From positions 930,001 to 994,000 of the forward strand of contig NZ_SNXE01000001.1 of the NCBI RefSeq assembly GCF_004362405.1: DNA of 64,000 bases. Reading direction: 5' to 3'. The notes below the pieces were generated by a model. It had not been told where the DNA came from. It saw only the letters and a list, made by a program, of their open reading frames with translations, and did no database searches. Made by a program: the position numbers and the translations under genes. How positions within the stretch are numbered: position 1 is the first letter of the stretch; the number at the start of each line of letters is the position of its first letter. This stretch comes from Roseateles asaccharophilus (GTDB lineage Bacteria; Pseudomonadota; Gammaproteobacteria; Burkholderiales; Burkholderiaceae_C). This document shows, one piece after another, positions 41,799-50,801 of this stretch.

Positions 41799-44700
41799 AT
41801 GTCTTTGCTCCTGAGCGTCAGCCGGCAGCTTGTGCTGGGCCATTGCACGCTGCTGCTGGCCAGCATGCTGTTGCTGTGTGCGGGGCCGGCGCCAGCGGAA
41901 CCGGAGCCGGTCACCCCACGGTTTGTCACCGTGGGCGATGCGAGCACCGTGCCGCAGAGCGTGGTCTCGGCCCTGGCCGAGGATCAGCAGGGCCTGTTGT
42001 GGATCGGCACGGGCGCGGGCCTGGTGCGCTATGACGGGCATGGCTTCCGGCAGCTGCGGATCCAGAGCCAGCTGCAGAAGACCGGAGCCCTGGGCTTTGT
42101 CCGGGTGCTGCACCTGGCGCGAGACGGTCGGCTCTGGGTGGGCACCGAGTCGAACGGTCTGGTGGTCGTGGAGCCGCACAGCGAGAGCCTGCAGGTCTAC
42201 CGGCATGACCCGGCCCTGCCCGAAGGCATGCCCGCGGGCACGGTGCGCAGCCTGGCGGAGGATGCCCAGGGCGGCATCTGGATCGGCACCATAGGCCATG
42301 GCCTGGCCCGCCTGGACCCGGCCAGCGGCCGCTTCAGCCATATCCAGCGCGCACAGGCCGCCTCGGGGCTGAAGGACGATCGCATACCGGCCCTGCTGAT
42401 CGACAAGGCGGGCACGCTCTGGGTGGGCACCTGGTCGGGCTTGCAGCGACGCGAAGTGGGTGCCGAGCGCTTCGAGCCCATGGCGCCCGAGCTGGCGGGG
42501 CAGATGGTGGCCAGCCTGTTCCAGACCATGGAAGGCCGCATCTGGGCGGGTACACAGCAGGGCGGGCTGCTGCTGCTGGATGCCCAGGGCCGCAGCCTGC
42601 GTCTGCTTTCGCGCCCCGAGGAGGGGGGTGGCCCAGTGCATGGCCTGATGGAGCTGGAGGACGGCCGGGTCTGGGTGGCGCGCGGCAGCGGCATCGAGCT
42701 GCGTGATCGCGACGGGGCGCTGCTGCGCCGCATCGTCCATGCCCGCCTCGATCCACTGGGCCTGGGCAGCAACGAGGTGCGCGCCCTGCTGCTCGACCGT
42801 GCCGGCTGGGTCTGGGTGGGCAGCTATGGCGGTGGCTTGCAGCGCCACAACCCGCAGGACACGGGCATCCGGGTCCGCGGTCCCGAGGGCCGGCCGGGCA
42901 GCGCGTTCGAGGATGCCAATGCGCGCAGCCTGCTGCAGCTGGACACGGGGCAGATCTGGGTGGGCACGGGCGAGCGGGGGCTGGCCGTGCTGGACGAGCG
43001 TCTGCGCCTGATCGGCGAGCTGCAGCCGGGGCAGGGCGGCTTCGCAGGGCGGCGCATCGGCGGCATGGCCCAGACCCGTGACGGCCGCATCTGGCTGGGC
43101 GCCGATACCGAGCTCTATGAGCTGGACCGCCAGCGGCGCGTGCTGCAGCGCCAGAGCCTGGGTTCGGGGCGGGTGCGTCGCATGCTGGCCGGTGCGGATG
43201 GCGAGCTCTGGGTGGCAACCCAGGATGGCTTGCTGCGCCTGCAGCAGGGACAGCTGCGGCGCCTGGAGCTGGAGGGGGGAGACCGCCTGAGCGGCGACGT
43301 CAATGCCCTGGTCCAGGACGCCGAGGGCGGCCTCTGGGTGGGCACCGAGCAGGGGCTGCTGCGGCTGCCGCCCGGCGGCGCTGCGCTGCAGCGCGTGCCC
43401 GCCCGCCCGGGCGCGGCGCTGGCACCCGGCGCGGTGCTGGGCCTGCTGCTGGATCGCAGCGGCCGACTCTGGGTGGACACGGCCGAGGGCCTGCACCGCA
43501 TGCGCAGCTGGGACGGGCGCGAGGCCAGTTTCGAGGCCGTGGAAACGGGCTTTGTCGGGCGATCCTTCGGCGCCAATCTGCTGGAGGATGGCCAGGGCCG
43601 CATCTGGTCCCAGCAGTTCGTGCACGACCCGGCCTCCGGCAGCACGCATGAACTGACCCCCGCCGACGGCGCGGACATTGGAACGGGCTGGTTCCGTGCC
43701 TATGTGCAGCTGCGCGATGGGCGCATGCTCTTTGGCGGCAGCAAGGGGCTGCTGGTGGTGGAGCCCCAGCGCTATGCGCCCTGGAGCTATGAGCCGCCGC
43801 TGGTGGTGTCCGAGCTGTTGGTGGATGGGCAGCCCCGGGGCCTGGGCGAGCTGCGCCAAGGCCTGGTGCTGCGCCCCGGTGAGCGGCGTTTTGCCATCGA
43901 GTTCGCGGCCCTGGACTACAGCGCGCCGCAGCGCAGCAGCTATGCCTACCGCTTGCAGGGCTATGAGAGCGACTGGATCAGCAGCCAGGCCAATGTGCGC
44001 GTGGCGGCTTACGGCAATCTGCCGCCAGGGCAGTACACCCTGCAGGTGCGCGCCACCAACCGCAGCGGCCTGTGGAGCCGGCATGAGCTGGCCATTCCGG
44101 TGCGGGTGGAGCCCGCCTGGTGGCAGCAGTGGTGGCTGCGCGCCCTGGGCCTGCTGCTCGCCCTGGCGGCCATGGTGGGCGTGGTGCAGCTGCGTACCCT
44201 GGTGCTGCGCCGCCGTCAGGCCCAGCTGGAGGCGCGGGTGCGCGAGCGCACGGCGGAGTTGGAGGCCGCCACGCGGGCGCTGCAGGAGGCCAGCCTCACC
44301 GATCCGCTCACCGGCCTGCGCAATCGCCGCTTTCTGGATCGGCATATCGAGCAGGACATCGCCCTGGCCCTGCGCCGGTATGAGACCGCGCGCCGCCAGG
44401 GCGAGAGTCCGGTCGAGGGGGGAGATCTGCTTTTCTTCCTGGTCGATCTGGACCGCTTCAAGGACTTGAACGACAGCCGCGGTCATGCCGCGGGGGATGC
44501 GGTGCTGCAGCAGATGCGCGGCCGGCTCAGCCAGGTGTTTCGCGACAGCGACTACCTGCTGCGCTGGGGCGGGGAGGAGTTTCTCATCGTGGCGCGCGAG
44601 ACCTCGCGCCGGCATGCGGTGGAGCTGGCTGAGCGTGCTCGCGCCGCCGTCTCGGATCAGCCCTTTGAGCTGGGCGGCGGGGCCCGTGTGTCCATGAGCT

Positions 44701-44945
44701 GCTCGATTGGCTTTGTGGCCTTCCCGCTGCTGTCCGAGCTGCCGCGCGCCCTGGACTGGCCCCTGACCCTGGGTCTGGCGGATGCGGCGCTCTACCAAGC
44801 CAAGAGGGATGGGCGCAATACCTGGGTGGGCCTGACCGAGCTGCCCTGGCGCGATGAGTACAGCCTGCGCCCCTGGTTGCGACGTGCGCCCAGCGAATGG
44901 CTGGACAGCGGGGAGCTGCGCCTGCTCAGGCCGGCCCCGCACTGA
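41799..44945 (+). CDS. Two-component-propeller diguanylate cyclase (GGDEF)
   Basis: A 1048-residue membrane protein. A signal peptide (about residues 1-33) leads to two periplasmic seven-bladed propellers made of many Reg_prop repeats such as DQQGLLWIGTGAGLVRYD. A Y_Y_Y domain follows (near PGERRFAIEFAALDYSAPQR), then one transmembrane helix (about 780-800), a coiled coil and a GGDEF domain. The GGDEF domain starts DPLTGLRNRRFLD; the active site is GGEEF (about residues 924-928), with the inhibitory RxxD site (RDSD) five residues before it. It should make c-di-GMP in response to a periplasmic ligand. The ATG at 41799 is used. Confidence 0.93.
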   Translation: MSLLLSVSRQLVLGHCTLLLASMLLLCAGPAPAEPEPVTPRFVTVGDASTVPQSVVSALAEDQQGLLWIGTGAGLVRYDGHGFRQLRIQSQLQKTGALGFVRVLHLARDGRLWVGTESNGLVVVEPHSESLQVYRHDPALPEGMPAGTVRSLAEDAQGGIWIGTIGHGLARLDPASGRFSHIQRAQAASGLKDDRIPALLIDKAGTLWVGTWSGLQRREVGAERFEPMAPELAGQMVASLFQTMEGRIWAGTQQGGLLLLDAQGRSLRLLSRPEEGGGPVHGLMELEDGRVWVARGSGIELRDRDGALLRRIVHARLDPLGLGSNEVRALLLDRAGWVWVGSYGGGLQRHNPQDTGIRVRGPEGRPGSAFEDANARSLLQLDTGQIWVGTGERGLAVLDERLRLIGELQPGQGGFAGRRIGGMAQTRDGRIWLGADTELYELDRQRRVLQRQSLGSGRVRRMLAGADGELWVATQDGLLRLQQGQLRRLELEGGDRLSGDVNALVQDAEGGLWVGTEQGLLRLPPGGAALQRVPARPGAALAPGAVLGLLLDRSGRLWVDTAEGLHRMRSWDGREASFEAVETGFVGRSFGANLLEDGQGRIWSQQFVHDPASGSTHELTPADGADIGTGWFRAYVQLRDGRMLFGGSKGLLVVEPQRYAPWSYEPPLVVSELLVDGQPRGLGELRQGLVLRPGERRFAIEFAALDYSAPQRSSYAYRLQGYESDWISSQANVRVAAYGNLPPGQYTLQVRATNRSGLWSRHELAIPVRVEPAWWQQWWLRALGLLLALAAMVGVVQLRTLVLRRRQAQLEARVRERTAELEAATRALQEASLTDPLTGLRNRRFLDRHIEQDIALALRRYETARRQGESPVEGGDLLFFLVDLDRFKDLNDSRGHAAGDAVLQQMRGRLSQVFRDSDYLLRWGGEEFLIVARETSRRHAVELAERARAAVSDQPFELGGGARVSMSCSIGFVAFPLLSELPRALDWPLTLGLADAALYQAKRDGRNTWVGLTELPWRDEYSLRPWLRRAPSEWLDSGELRLLRPAPH

Positions 44946-44951
44946 GCCCGC

Positions 44952-45653
44952 TCAAGGCCTGGTGCCGGCGTTGAGCGCGGCCAGGCGCTGCGGCGTGCCC
45001 ACATCGGTCCAGGGGCCGCGGTAGTGGCGGGCGCCCAGGCGGCCCTGCGCGATGGCGGCCTCCAGATAGGGGCGCAGACGGGCGGCCTGGCCCGGGGGCA
45101 CGTTGGCGAAAAACTCGCGCCGGTACAGGCCCACACAGGACCAGGTGTAGCGCCGCGGCGCGTTCAGCAGGGCCAGGCCCTCGGGGCTGATGCCGAAGTC
45201 GCCATGCGGATGGTGTTCGGGGTTGTCCACCATCCAGAGCTCGGCCAGGCGCGGGCCCTGCACGAATTGCCGGGCGGCCTCGGTGTCGAATTCAAAGTCG
45301 GGCAGAAAGACATCGCCCGAGACCACCCAGAAGCTCTCGTCGCCATCGGCGGTGAGCTGGGGCAGGGCGCGGGCGATGCCTCCGGCCGTTTCCAGCGCGC
45401 CGCCGCAGTCGCGGCCCTCAAAGCTGTAGTGCAGGCGCAGGCCCCAGCGGCTGCCATCGCCCAGGGCAGCGGGGAACTGTTCTTCCAGCCAGGCGCAGTT
45501 GATGACGATGTCGCGCACGCCGGCGCGGGCCAGGGCCTCGAGATGCCAGACGATGAGCGGCTTGCCCTGCACCGGGATCAGGGGCTTGGGGCAGTGGTCG
45601 GTCAGCGGCCGCAGGCGCTCCCCGCGCCCGGCCGCGAGGATGATGGCTCGCAT
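44952..45653 (-). CDS. murU: N-acetylmuramate-1-phosphate uridylyltransferase-like nucleotidyltransferase
   Basis: A 233-residue NTP transferase. The start MRAIILAAGRGERLRPLTDH, then CPKPLIPVQGKPLIVWHLEA, gives the nucleotide-binding and Lys motifs. FWVVSGDVFLPDF holds the metal-binding Asp, and YTWSCVGLYRREFF fits the MurU subgroup. MurU works in the peptidoglycan recycling route that makes UDP-MurNAc and is resistant to fosfomycin. The partner kinase AmgK is not adjacent here, so the exact substrate is an inference. It lies 46 bp downstream of the histidine kinase gene. Confidence 0.72.
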   Translation of the reverse strand: MRAIILAAGRGERLRPLTDHCPKPLIPVQGKPLIVWHLEALARAGVRDIVINCAWLEEQFPAALGDGSRWGLRLHYSFEGRDCGGALETAGGIARALPQLTADGDESFWVVSGDVFLPDFEFDTEAARQFVQGPRLAELWMVDNPEHHPHGDFGISPEGLALLNAPRRYTWSCVGLYRREFFANVPPGQAARLRPYLEAAIAQGRLGARHYRGPWTDVGTPQRLAALNAGTRP

Positions 45654-45699
45654 GGGCGGCGAGTGTAGCGAGGCCGGCGCGGCGGCCAGATCGGGCGGC

Positions 45700-47826
45700 T
45701 TACTTGCTCTTGGGCCCGGCCACCGGGACCCAGACCTTGAAGCAGGTGCCCTGGCCCGGTGTTGAAACGACCTCGATCACCCCGCTGTGCTTCTGCACGA
45801 TGGAGAAAGCCAGGGACAGACCCAGCCCCGTGCCCTGACCGACAGGCTTGGTCGTGAAGAAGGGTTCGAAGATGCGCCGCTGCACCTCAGGGGGCATGCC
45901 CTTGCCGTTGTCGGCCACCTCGATCCACACGCCCTGTCGCCCATCGCGAGCCTCGCAGCCGCTGCGCAGCGAGATGAGGCCGCGCTTGCCTTCCATGGCA
46001 TGTGCCGCATTGACGATCAAGTTCATGAACACCTGGTTGAGCTGCCCAGCCAGACAGCGCACGGGAGGCAGCTGACCGTAGTGCCGTTCCACATCGGCGC
46101 GGTACTTGACCTCGTTCATCACCACATTCAGCGTGGACTCGATGCCGGCGTTGATGTCCGCATCCTGCCAGTCCGCCGAATCCACCCGCGAGAAGTCTTT
46201 CAGGTCCTGCACGATCTTCTTGACCCGGCTCAGGCCATCCTCGCTCTCGCGCAGCAGCTCCGGCAGGTCTTCGGCGATGTAGTCAAGATCGGCAGCCTGC
46301 TCAAGCGCGCCGATCTCGGGGTCCGCCAACAGCTCGTCGCGATGGCGACCATAGGCAGAGACCAGCTTGAGCAAGGCTTCGACATAGCGCCGCAGCGATC
46401 CCAGGTTGGAGCTCACAAAGCCGATCGGATTGTTGATCTCGTGCGCTACGCCAGCGGCCAACTGACCGATGGAGGCCATCTTCTCGGACTGGAGCAGCTG
46501 GTTCTGGGCCTCTTCCAGGCGGCGGTTGGTTTCCTTGATGTTGCGGTAATTGAGCACCAGCTGCTCCTGGGCGCGCATGACCTCGGTGCGGTCTTGCAGC
46601 AGCCACCAGACCGAGGCCTGGGGGTCTTCCGCATTGGTGGTGTAGGCGATCATCTGCACCCAGATGGGCGTACCGTGCTCGGTCTTGAGGCGCATCTCGT
46701 GGCTGAGTGAGCGGCCTTGCGCCAAGGTGTCCCGCATCAGTCGGCTGAGTTCCTTGAAGCCGTCCTCGTCAAGGAAGAAGCGCTTGGCATCCAGCTCTCC
46801 GCAGACGGATTCTTCCAGCTCAAAGATCTCGACAAACTTGCGGTTGCAGCGCGTGATGTGGGTGCCGCGGGTGGCGATGATACCCACGGAGGCGTTTTCC
46901 AGGAAGGCATCGAGCTCGTGATTGCTCAGCAGCAGCTCGGCGGTGCGCTGGGCCACCATGGACTCCAGCTCGGCCTGGTGCCGGCGCAGCTGCTCTTCGG
47001 CCGTGCGTCGCGCGGTCACATCCAGCAGCGTTTCAATGGCGCCCACCACCCGGCCCTCGATGTCTCGCAGTGGCGTGGCCGTGAAGGAAACCCAGCGGTC
47101 CTTGCCGCCCAGGTTCTCGAAAAATCCCTCGCATTCCCAGGTGTCGGGCAGGGTCGCATGGGCATGCAGCTGGGGGCCGTACTGGGCGGGGCCGTCACGC
47201 TCCACGGTGCCGTCCACCACCATATCGGCCAGCACCGGCCTTGGGCTGGTCGAGAAGGCGCGCCAGGCCTCCTTGCGTCCGATGAGCTCGTGAGCCGCTA
47301 CACCCACTAGGCGCGCTGCGGCTGCATTCCAATGCGTGACGCGATGGTTGGCATCGATCACGAAGGTGGGCACCGGATCGCTTTCAATGATCTGCTGCAT
47401 GGCGCGCCCCATTTCCAGCAGGCTGTTCTGCACATGGCGAATGTCGCTGAGGTCCTGGCAGGTCAGCACAACCAGGCCCGGCCCGACGCCCTCGCTGCGC
47501 AGGTATTGGGCCGTCACCTCGAGATAGCGCCGCGTTCCGCCCGCGCTCAGGGCCTCGATTTCCAAGGCAGGCATGGCCTCGGCACTGGCCAGGCAGCGCA
47601 GCCCGTAGTCGCGCAGCATGGCTTGCTGCTGCGGTTCTGCCCAATGTTCGGGGGCGAGCAGCTCAAGCTCCGCGCCGCTGCGACCGATCAATCGCTGCAT
47701 CGCGCTGTTGGCATAGCTGATGCGCTGCCCATCGTGGACCAGCACCGGAGCGGCCACAGCCTCCAGGGCGGCCGCCAGTCCAAACGCAACTGGGCCGCCC
47801 CTGGGAAGCTCGTGAGCCGCATTCAT
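45700..47826 (-). CDS. Multi-PAS histidine kinase
   Basis: A 708-residue soluble sensor kinase without clear transmembrane helices. Three PAS domains (about residues 15-130, 145-270, 300-425) precede a coiled coil. The kinase core has the phospho-accepting His in GQLAAGVAHEINNPIGFVSS (about residue 465), an N box near FMNLIVNAAHAMEG, and G boxes VADNGKGMP and GTGLGLSLAFSIV. The H-box type is that of NtrB-like kinases. Its ATG overlaps the stop of the preceding receiver gene by 4 bp (ATGA), so the two are a probable kinase-receiver pair. Confidence 0.93.
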   Translation of the reverse strand: MNAAHELPRGGPVAFGLAAALEAVAAPVLVHDGQRISYANSAMQRLIGRSGAELELLAPEHWAEPQQQAMLRDYGLRCLASAEAMPALEIEALSAGGTRRYLEVTAQYLRSEGVGPGLVVLTCQDLSDIRHVQNSLLEMGRAMQQIIESDPVPTFVIDANHRVTHWNAAAARLVGVAAHELIGRKEAWRAFSTSPRPVLADMVVDGTVERDGPAQYGPQLHAHATLPDTWECEGFFENLGGKDRWVSFTATPLRDIEGRVVGAIETLLDVTARRTAEEQLRRHQAELESMVAQRTAELLLSNHELDAFLENASVGIIATRGTHITRCNRKFVEIFELEESVCGELDAKRFFLDEDGFKELSRLMRDTLAQGRSLSHEMRLKTEHGTPIWVQMIAYTTNAEDPQASVWWLLQDRTEVMRAQEQLVLNYRNIKETNRRLEEAQNQLLQSEKMASIGQLAAGVAHEINNPIGFVSSNLGSLRRYVEALLKLVSAYGRHRDELLADPEIGALEQAADLDYIAEDLPELLRESEDGLSRVKKIVQDLKDFSRVDSADWQDADINAGIESTLNVVMNEVKYRADVERHYGQLPPVRCLAGQLNQVFMNLIVNAAHAMEGKRGLISLRSGCEARDGRQGVWIEVADNGKGMPPEVQRRIFEPFFTTKPVGQGTGLGLSLAFSIVQKHSGVIEVVSTPGQGTCFKVWVPVAGPKSK

Positions 47827-48401
47827 GGCCACACGCTGTCCTGCCCCATGGGGTCGAGGACATAAGCGCCGTCGTCGCTCCACTGGACCTTGGTGATCCC
47901 TGGTTCCAGGCGTTCCAGCCGGCGACGCTCTGCCTCCTGGGGGCTGATATCACCCTGGGCCAGGCGCTGCTGCTCGGCGAGGATTTCGGTCTCGCGCGCC
48001 GACTTTTGCTCCTGGAGCAGGGCGCGAACCCCGTACAGCAGCTCGCGCTCGTTCCAGGGCTTGGTGAAGAAGCGCGTGATCTGCGCTTCGTTGATGGCGG
48101 CCAGCAGGCCCTCGCTGTCGGTGTAGCCGGACAGAATCACGCGGCGGCAGTGGGGCTGCAGTTCGCGCAGCTGGGCCAACAAGCGCGCGCCGCTCATGCC
48201 GGGCATGCGGTAGTCGCTGATGACCAAGTCAAAGTGCTGCTCACAGCTGCGTGCCAGCGCGGCTTCGGGATCGGTGAAGGTCTCGACCTGCAATGCCGGC
48301 CATAAACCTTCTGCCGTGCCTTGTCGCAGTGAGCGGAACAAGGCCTTGACGATGCTGGGCTCATCATCGACAAGCAAGATTCGGTGCGGCACCTGACTCA
48401 T
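47823..48401 (-). CDS. Receiver-domain response regulator without recognisable output domain
   Basis: A 192-residue protein. The receiver (about residues 6-125) has the acidic pair DDEPS, the phospho-acceptor Asp in VISDYRMPGMSG, the Ser/Thr in ILSGYTDS, and Lys in FFTKPWNERELL. The TKPW end is typical of RpfG-type receivers. The last 60 residues form a charged helix and then GITKVQWSDDGAYVLDPMGQ with no known domain. It sits between the HD-GYP gene (39 bp upstream) and the kinase gene (4-bp overlap). Confidence 0.92.
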   Translation of the reverse strand: MSQVPHRILLVDDEPSIVKALFRSLRQGTAEGLWPALQVETFTDPEAALARSCEQHFDLVISDYRMPGMSGARLLAQLRELQPHCRRVILSGYTDSEGLLAAINEAQITRFFTKPWNERELLYGVRALLQEQKSARETEILAEQQRLAQGDISPQEAERRRLERLEPGITKVQWSDDGAYVLDPMGQDSVWP

Positions 48402-48440
48402 GACGGCATACCTCCTGGGGCTGGGGTTTGTTGGCGGATC

Positions 48441-49973
48441 TCAGGCGTGCTGCGGCCGCGGCGCGCGCCCATCGGCGGCCGGCGCGCTGCCGGGCTTCTT
48501 GGTGGGCTTGTCCATCTTGACGAAGTAGCGCAGCGCAACCCGGTCTCGGGCTTCCAGCTTCTGGACCTGAGCCAGCAGTTGGGCCGTGAACCTGAACCCT
48601 GCCGGCAGCAAGGTGCTGCCCTGGGGGCTGAGCAGGGGGCGCGCCAGGACCATGCCTGGCTTCAGGCTCTGGCTGTCCAGCTCGATCACGGCATCGTTCT
48701 CCGCGATCAGATCGGGCAGGATGGCATTGAATGCTTCGATAAGCTCGGGCGCGTAGTGCTGTTGGGCCGTCTCGGCAATCAGGGCGCCGGCCTCCTGCAC
48801 CGAATACTCCTTTTCGGCCAGCCGTCCGGCTAGCAGCGATTCAAAGGTGCTAGCCAAATTGATGATCTGCGACCCGAGCGGCACCTCATAGCCCGAAAGC
48901 CCATCGGGGAAGCCGTGTCCATCCACGCGCTCGTGCTGCGATCGGATGATCAGGGCCGTCTGGTGCAGACGCCCCAACGGCATCAAGGCGGCCTGGGCTT
49001 GCAGCGGGTGGCGTTTGTAGCGCTCGAACTCTGCGCCCGTCATCAGCGAAACCGTCTTGTTCATCAGGCCGTCGGGCAGCCCGATCTTGCCGATCTCGTG
49101 CAGCAGGCCGGCGTTGTAGATGTCGACCTTCTCAATGGCGCCGAGCTTCAACTGCTCGGCAAGGCGCTGCGCCAGGGCGGCCACTTTGTGGCCGTGCCCG
49201 GAAACACTGCCATCGCGCAGCTCCAGCAGGGCCGAGAACACGCTGATCGACATGGCGAAGTTTTCTTCCAGCAGCGCATTGGCCTGTTGCAGCTTCTCGT
49301 TTGTTTGCTCCATCTGCAGGTTTGCAGCGGCCAGGCTGGCGTTGCTTTGCTCCAGCTCGGCGGTGCGCTCCTTGACGCGGCGCTCCAGCTCCAGATTGCT
49401 ATTGGAGAGCTGGATATTGCTGGACTCCAGCTGTTCGTTGAGATCTTCCAGCAGTGTGTTGGCCGCCTGCAGCTGTTCGTTCTGATCTTGGGTCAGGGCC
49501 AGCAGGCGCTGATTCTCCTGGCGCAGCCGGCGGCGCTCCAGGCCTTCTCGCACGGCGAGCAGCAGCTCCTGATCGTCCCAGGGCTTGGCGATATAGCGCT
49601 GGATCTCGCCCTGGTTGATGGCGGCGATGGTGGAGCCGATGTCGGCATAGCCAGTGAGCAGCAGGCGGGCCACCTCGGGCCAACGCTCGCGCACGGCCTG
49701 CAGCAGCTGGGCGCCGTCCATGCCGGGCATGCGCATGTCCGACAGCACCAGGTCTACCGACTCCTGCTCCAGGATCTGCAAGGCGGCCGCACCGCTTTCG
49801 GCCAGCAGTATCTTGTGGCCTAGCGGGCGGAAGAGGCGCCGCAGCGCGCTGAGGATGGAGGGCTCATCGTCCACAAACAACAGTACTGCCTGCGGTGTAG
49901 CTTGCTGGGCGCTACTCTCGGAGGCCGTGGGCGTAAGGCGGCCGGGTTCGCTGTGAGCAAGGGGCGCTTCCAT
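48441..49973 (-). CDS. Response regulator with a divergent HD-GYP-type output domain
   Basis: A 510-residue protein: receiver domain (about residues 28-150; Asp in VLSDMRMPGMDG, Lys in YIAKPWDD), a long coiled coil (about 155-250), then an HD-GYP-like domain. The latter shows SGHGHKVAALAQRLAE, LLHEIGKIGLPDGLMNK and SQHERVDGHGFPDGLSG. The signature HD is His-Glu here, and GYP is GFP. HD-GYP proteins hydrolyse c-di-GMP using two or three metals; the HD Asp is a metal ligand, so activity may be altered. A C-terminal segment, LKPGMVLARPLLSPQGSTLL, is also seen in such regulators. First gene of the three-gene signalling operon. Confidence 0.9.
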   Translation of the reverse strand: MEAPLAHSEPGRLTPTASESSAQQATPQAVLLFVDDEPSILSALRRLFRPLGHKILLAESGAAALQILEQESVDLVLSDMRMPGMDGAQLLQAVRERWPEVARLLLTGYADIGSTIAAINQGEIQRYIAKPWDDQELLLAVREGLERRRLRQENQRLLALTQDQNEQLQAANTLLEDLNEQLESSNIQLSNSNLELERRVKERTAELEQSNASLAAANLQMEQTNEKLQQANALLEENFAMSISVFSALLELRDGSVSGHGHKVAALAQRLAEQLKLGAIEKVDIYNAGLLHEIGKIGLPDGLMNKTVSLMTGAEFERYKRHPLQAQAALMPLGRLHQTALIIRSQHERVDGHGFPDGLSGYEVPLGSQIINLASTFESLLAGRLAEKEYSVQEAGALIAETAQQHYAPELIEAFNAILPDLIAENDAVIELDSQSLKPGMVLARPLLSPQGSTLLPAGFRFTAQLLAQVQKLEARDRVALRYFVKMDKPTKKPGSAPAADGRAPRPQHA

Positions 49974-50103
49974 GATGGGCTCCTGTAGGCCGGAAAGCTG
50001 CCCGGCGGGGTGCTTCAGGCCTGGCCCCTATTGTGCTCGCAACTGATAAAAATGCTAGTCGTGTCGATTCAAGCCCTGTCACCGCACGCGAACTAGTTCA
50101 CGC

Positions 50104-50670
50104 TCATGCGGGCCCCAGGCCCAGCGGGGGCGGTACCAGGCGCAGGATGCGCTGGAACAAGCGCTCGTACGCCGCATCCGCCCGCCCTCCCGTCAGCGGA
50201 TCCCGCTCTTTGGCGAAGGTTTCATCGAGCTCGGCCCAGTCCTGCGGCCTGAGCACACGCTCGGCCAGGGGCAGGATCTCGCGTTCCTCCATGGCCATAT
50301 GCTGCAGATAGCCGTCCACATAGCGCTGCACCGCGCGCTCGAAGCCCGGCCGCCGGGCTTCGCCCAGCAGCTCATAGGCCAGCAGTTCGTGCTGCAGGGC
50401 GCGCACCGCGCGCTCGCCGCGGCCGTGGTCGGCGTCCAGCTTGTCCAGCAACTCCCGGGATTGCGGGGCCAGGGCCCGCAGCTTGGGGAAGAGCAGCTCG
50501 CTCTCATGCGGGTGGTGGCGCCGCTCGGGGAACTCGTCCACATAGAACAGCATGGCGCGCAGGGCGTCGAAGTCCGGCCGCGGCTGCCGGGCCAGCAGCC
50601 GCACGGTTTGCAGCACGGCGCTCAGGGCATCGTGCTCGGCTCGGATGATGTGCAGGGTTTCCGCTTCCAT
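50104..50670 (-). CDS. Hemerythrin-like domain protein
   Basis: A 188-residue cytosolic four-helix protein. Iron ligands of the hemerythrin type are visible as LHIIRAEHDALSAVL (His), ERRHHPHESELLFPKL (His, Glu), DADHGRGERAV (His) and YLQHMAMEEREILPLAE (His, Glu). Such proteins bind oxygen or nitric oxide, or protect iron-sulphur clusters. The ATG at 50670 is preferred because it starts the first helix. It is divergent from transketolase with about 130 bp between them. Confidence 0.9.
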   Translation of the reverse strand: MEAETLHIIRAEHDALSAVLQTVRLLARQPRPDFDALRAMLFYVDEFPERRHHPHESELLFPKLRALAPQSRELLDKLDADHGRGERAVRALQHELLAYELLGEARRPGFERAVQRYVDGYLQHMAMEEREILPLAERVLRPQDWAELDETFAKERDPLTGGRADAAYERLFQRILRLVPPPLGLGPA

Positions 50671-50801
50671 GAGGGCCTCCGGAGTGCAGGCTGTCACGAT
50701 GGCAGCAGGGGCGCCGGCACACCTTGGCCTATGTCAATCCGGAATCAGGTCGGCGGCCAAGTAAAATTCTGGGTTTACCCCTAACTCCTGCCCTCAACAC
50801 C

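Noticed and set aside
47027-47037. GTTTCAAT match to the CRISPR repeat start
   Set aside because: An isolated eight-base match inside the histidine kinase gene.
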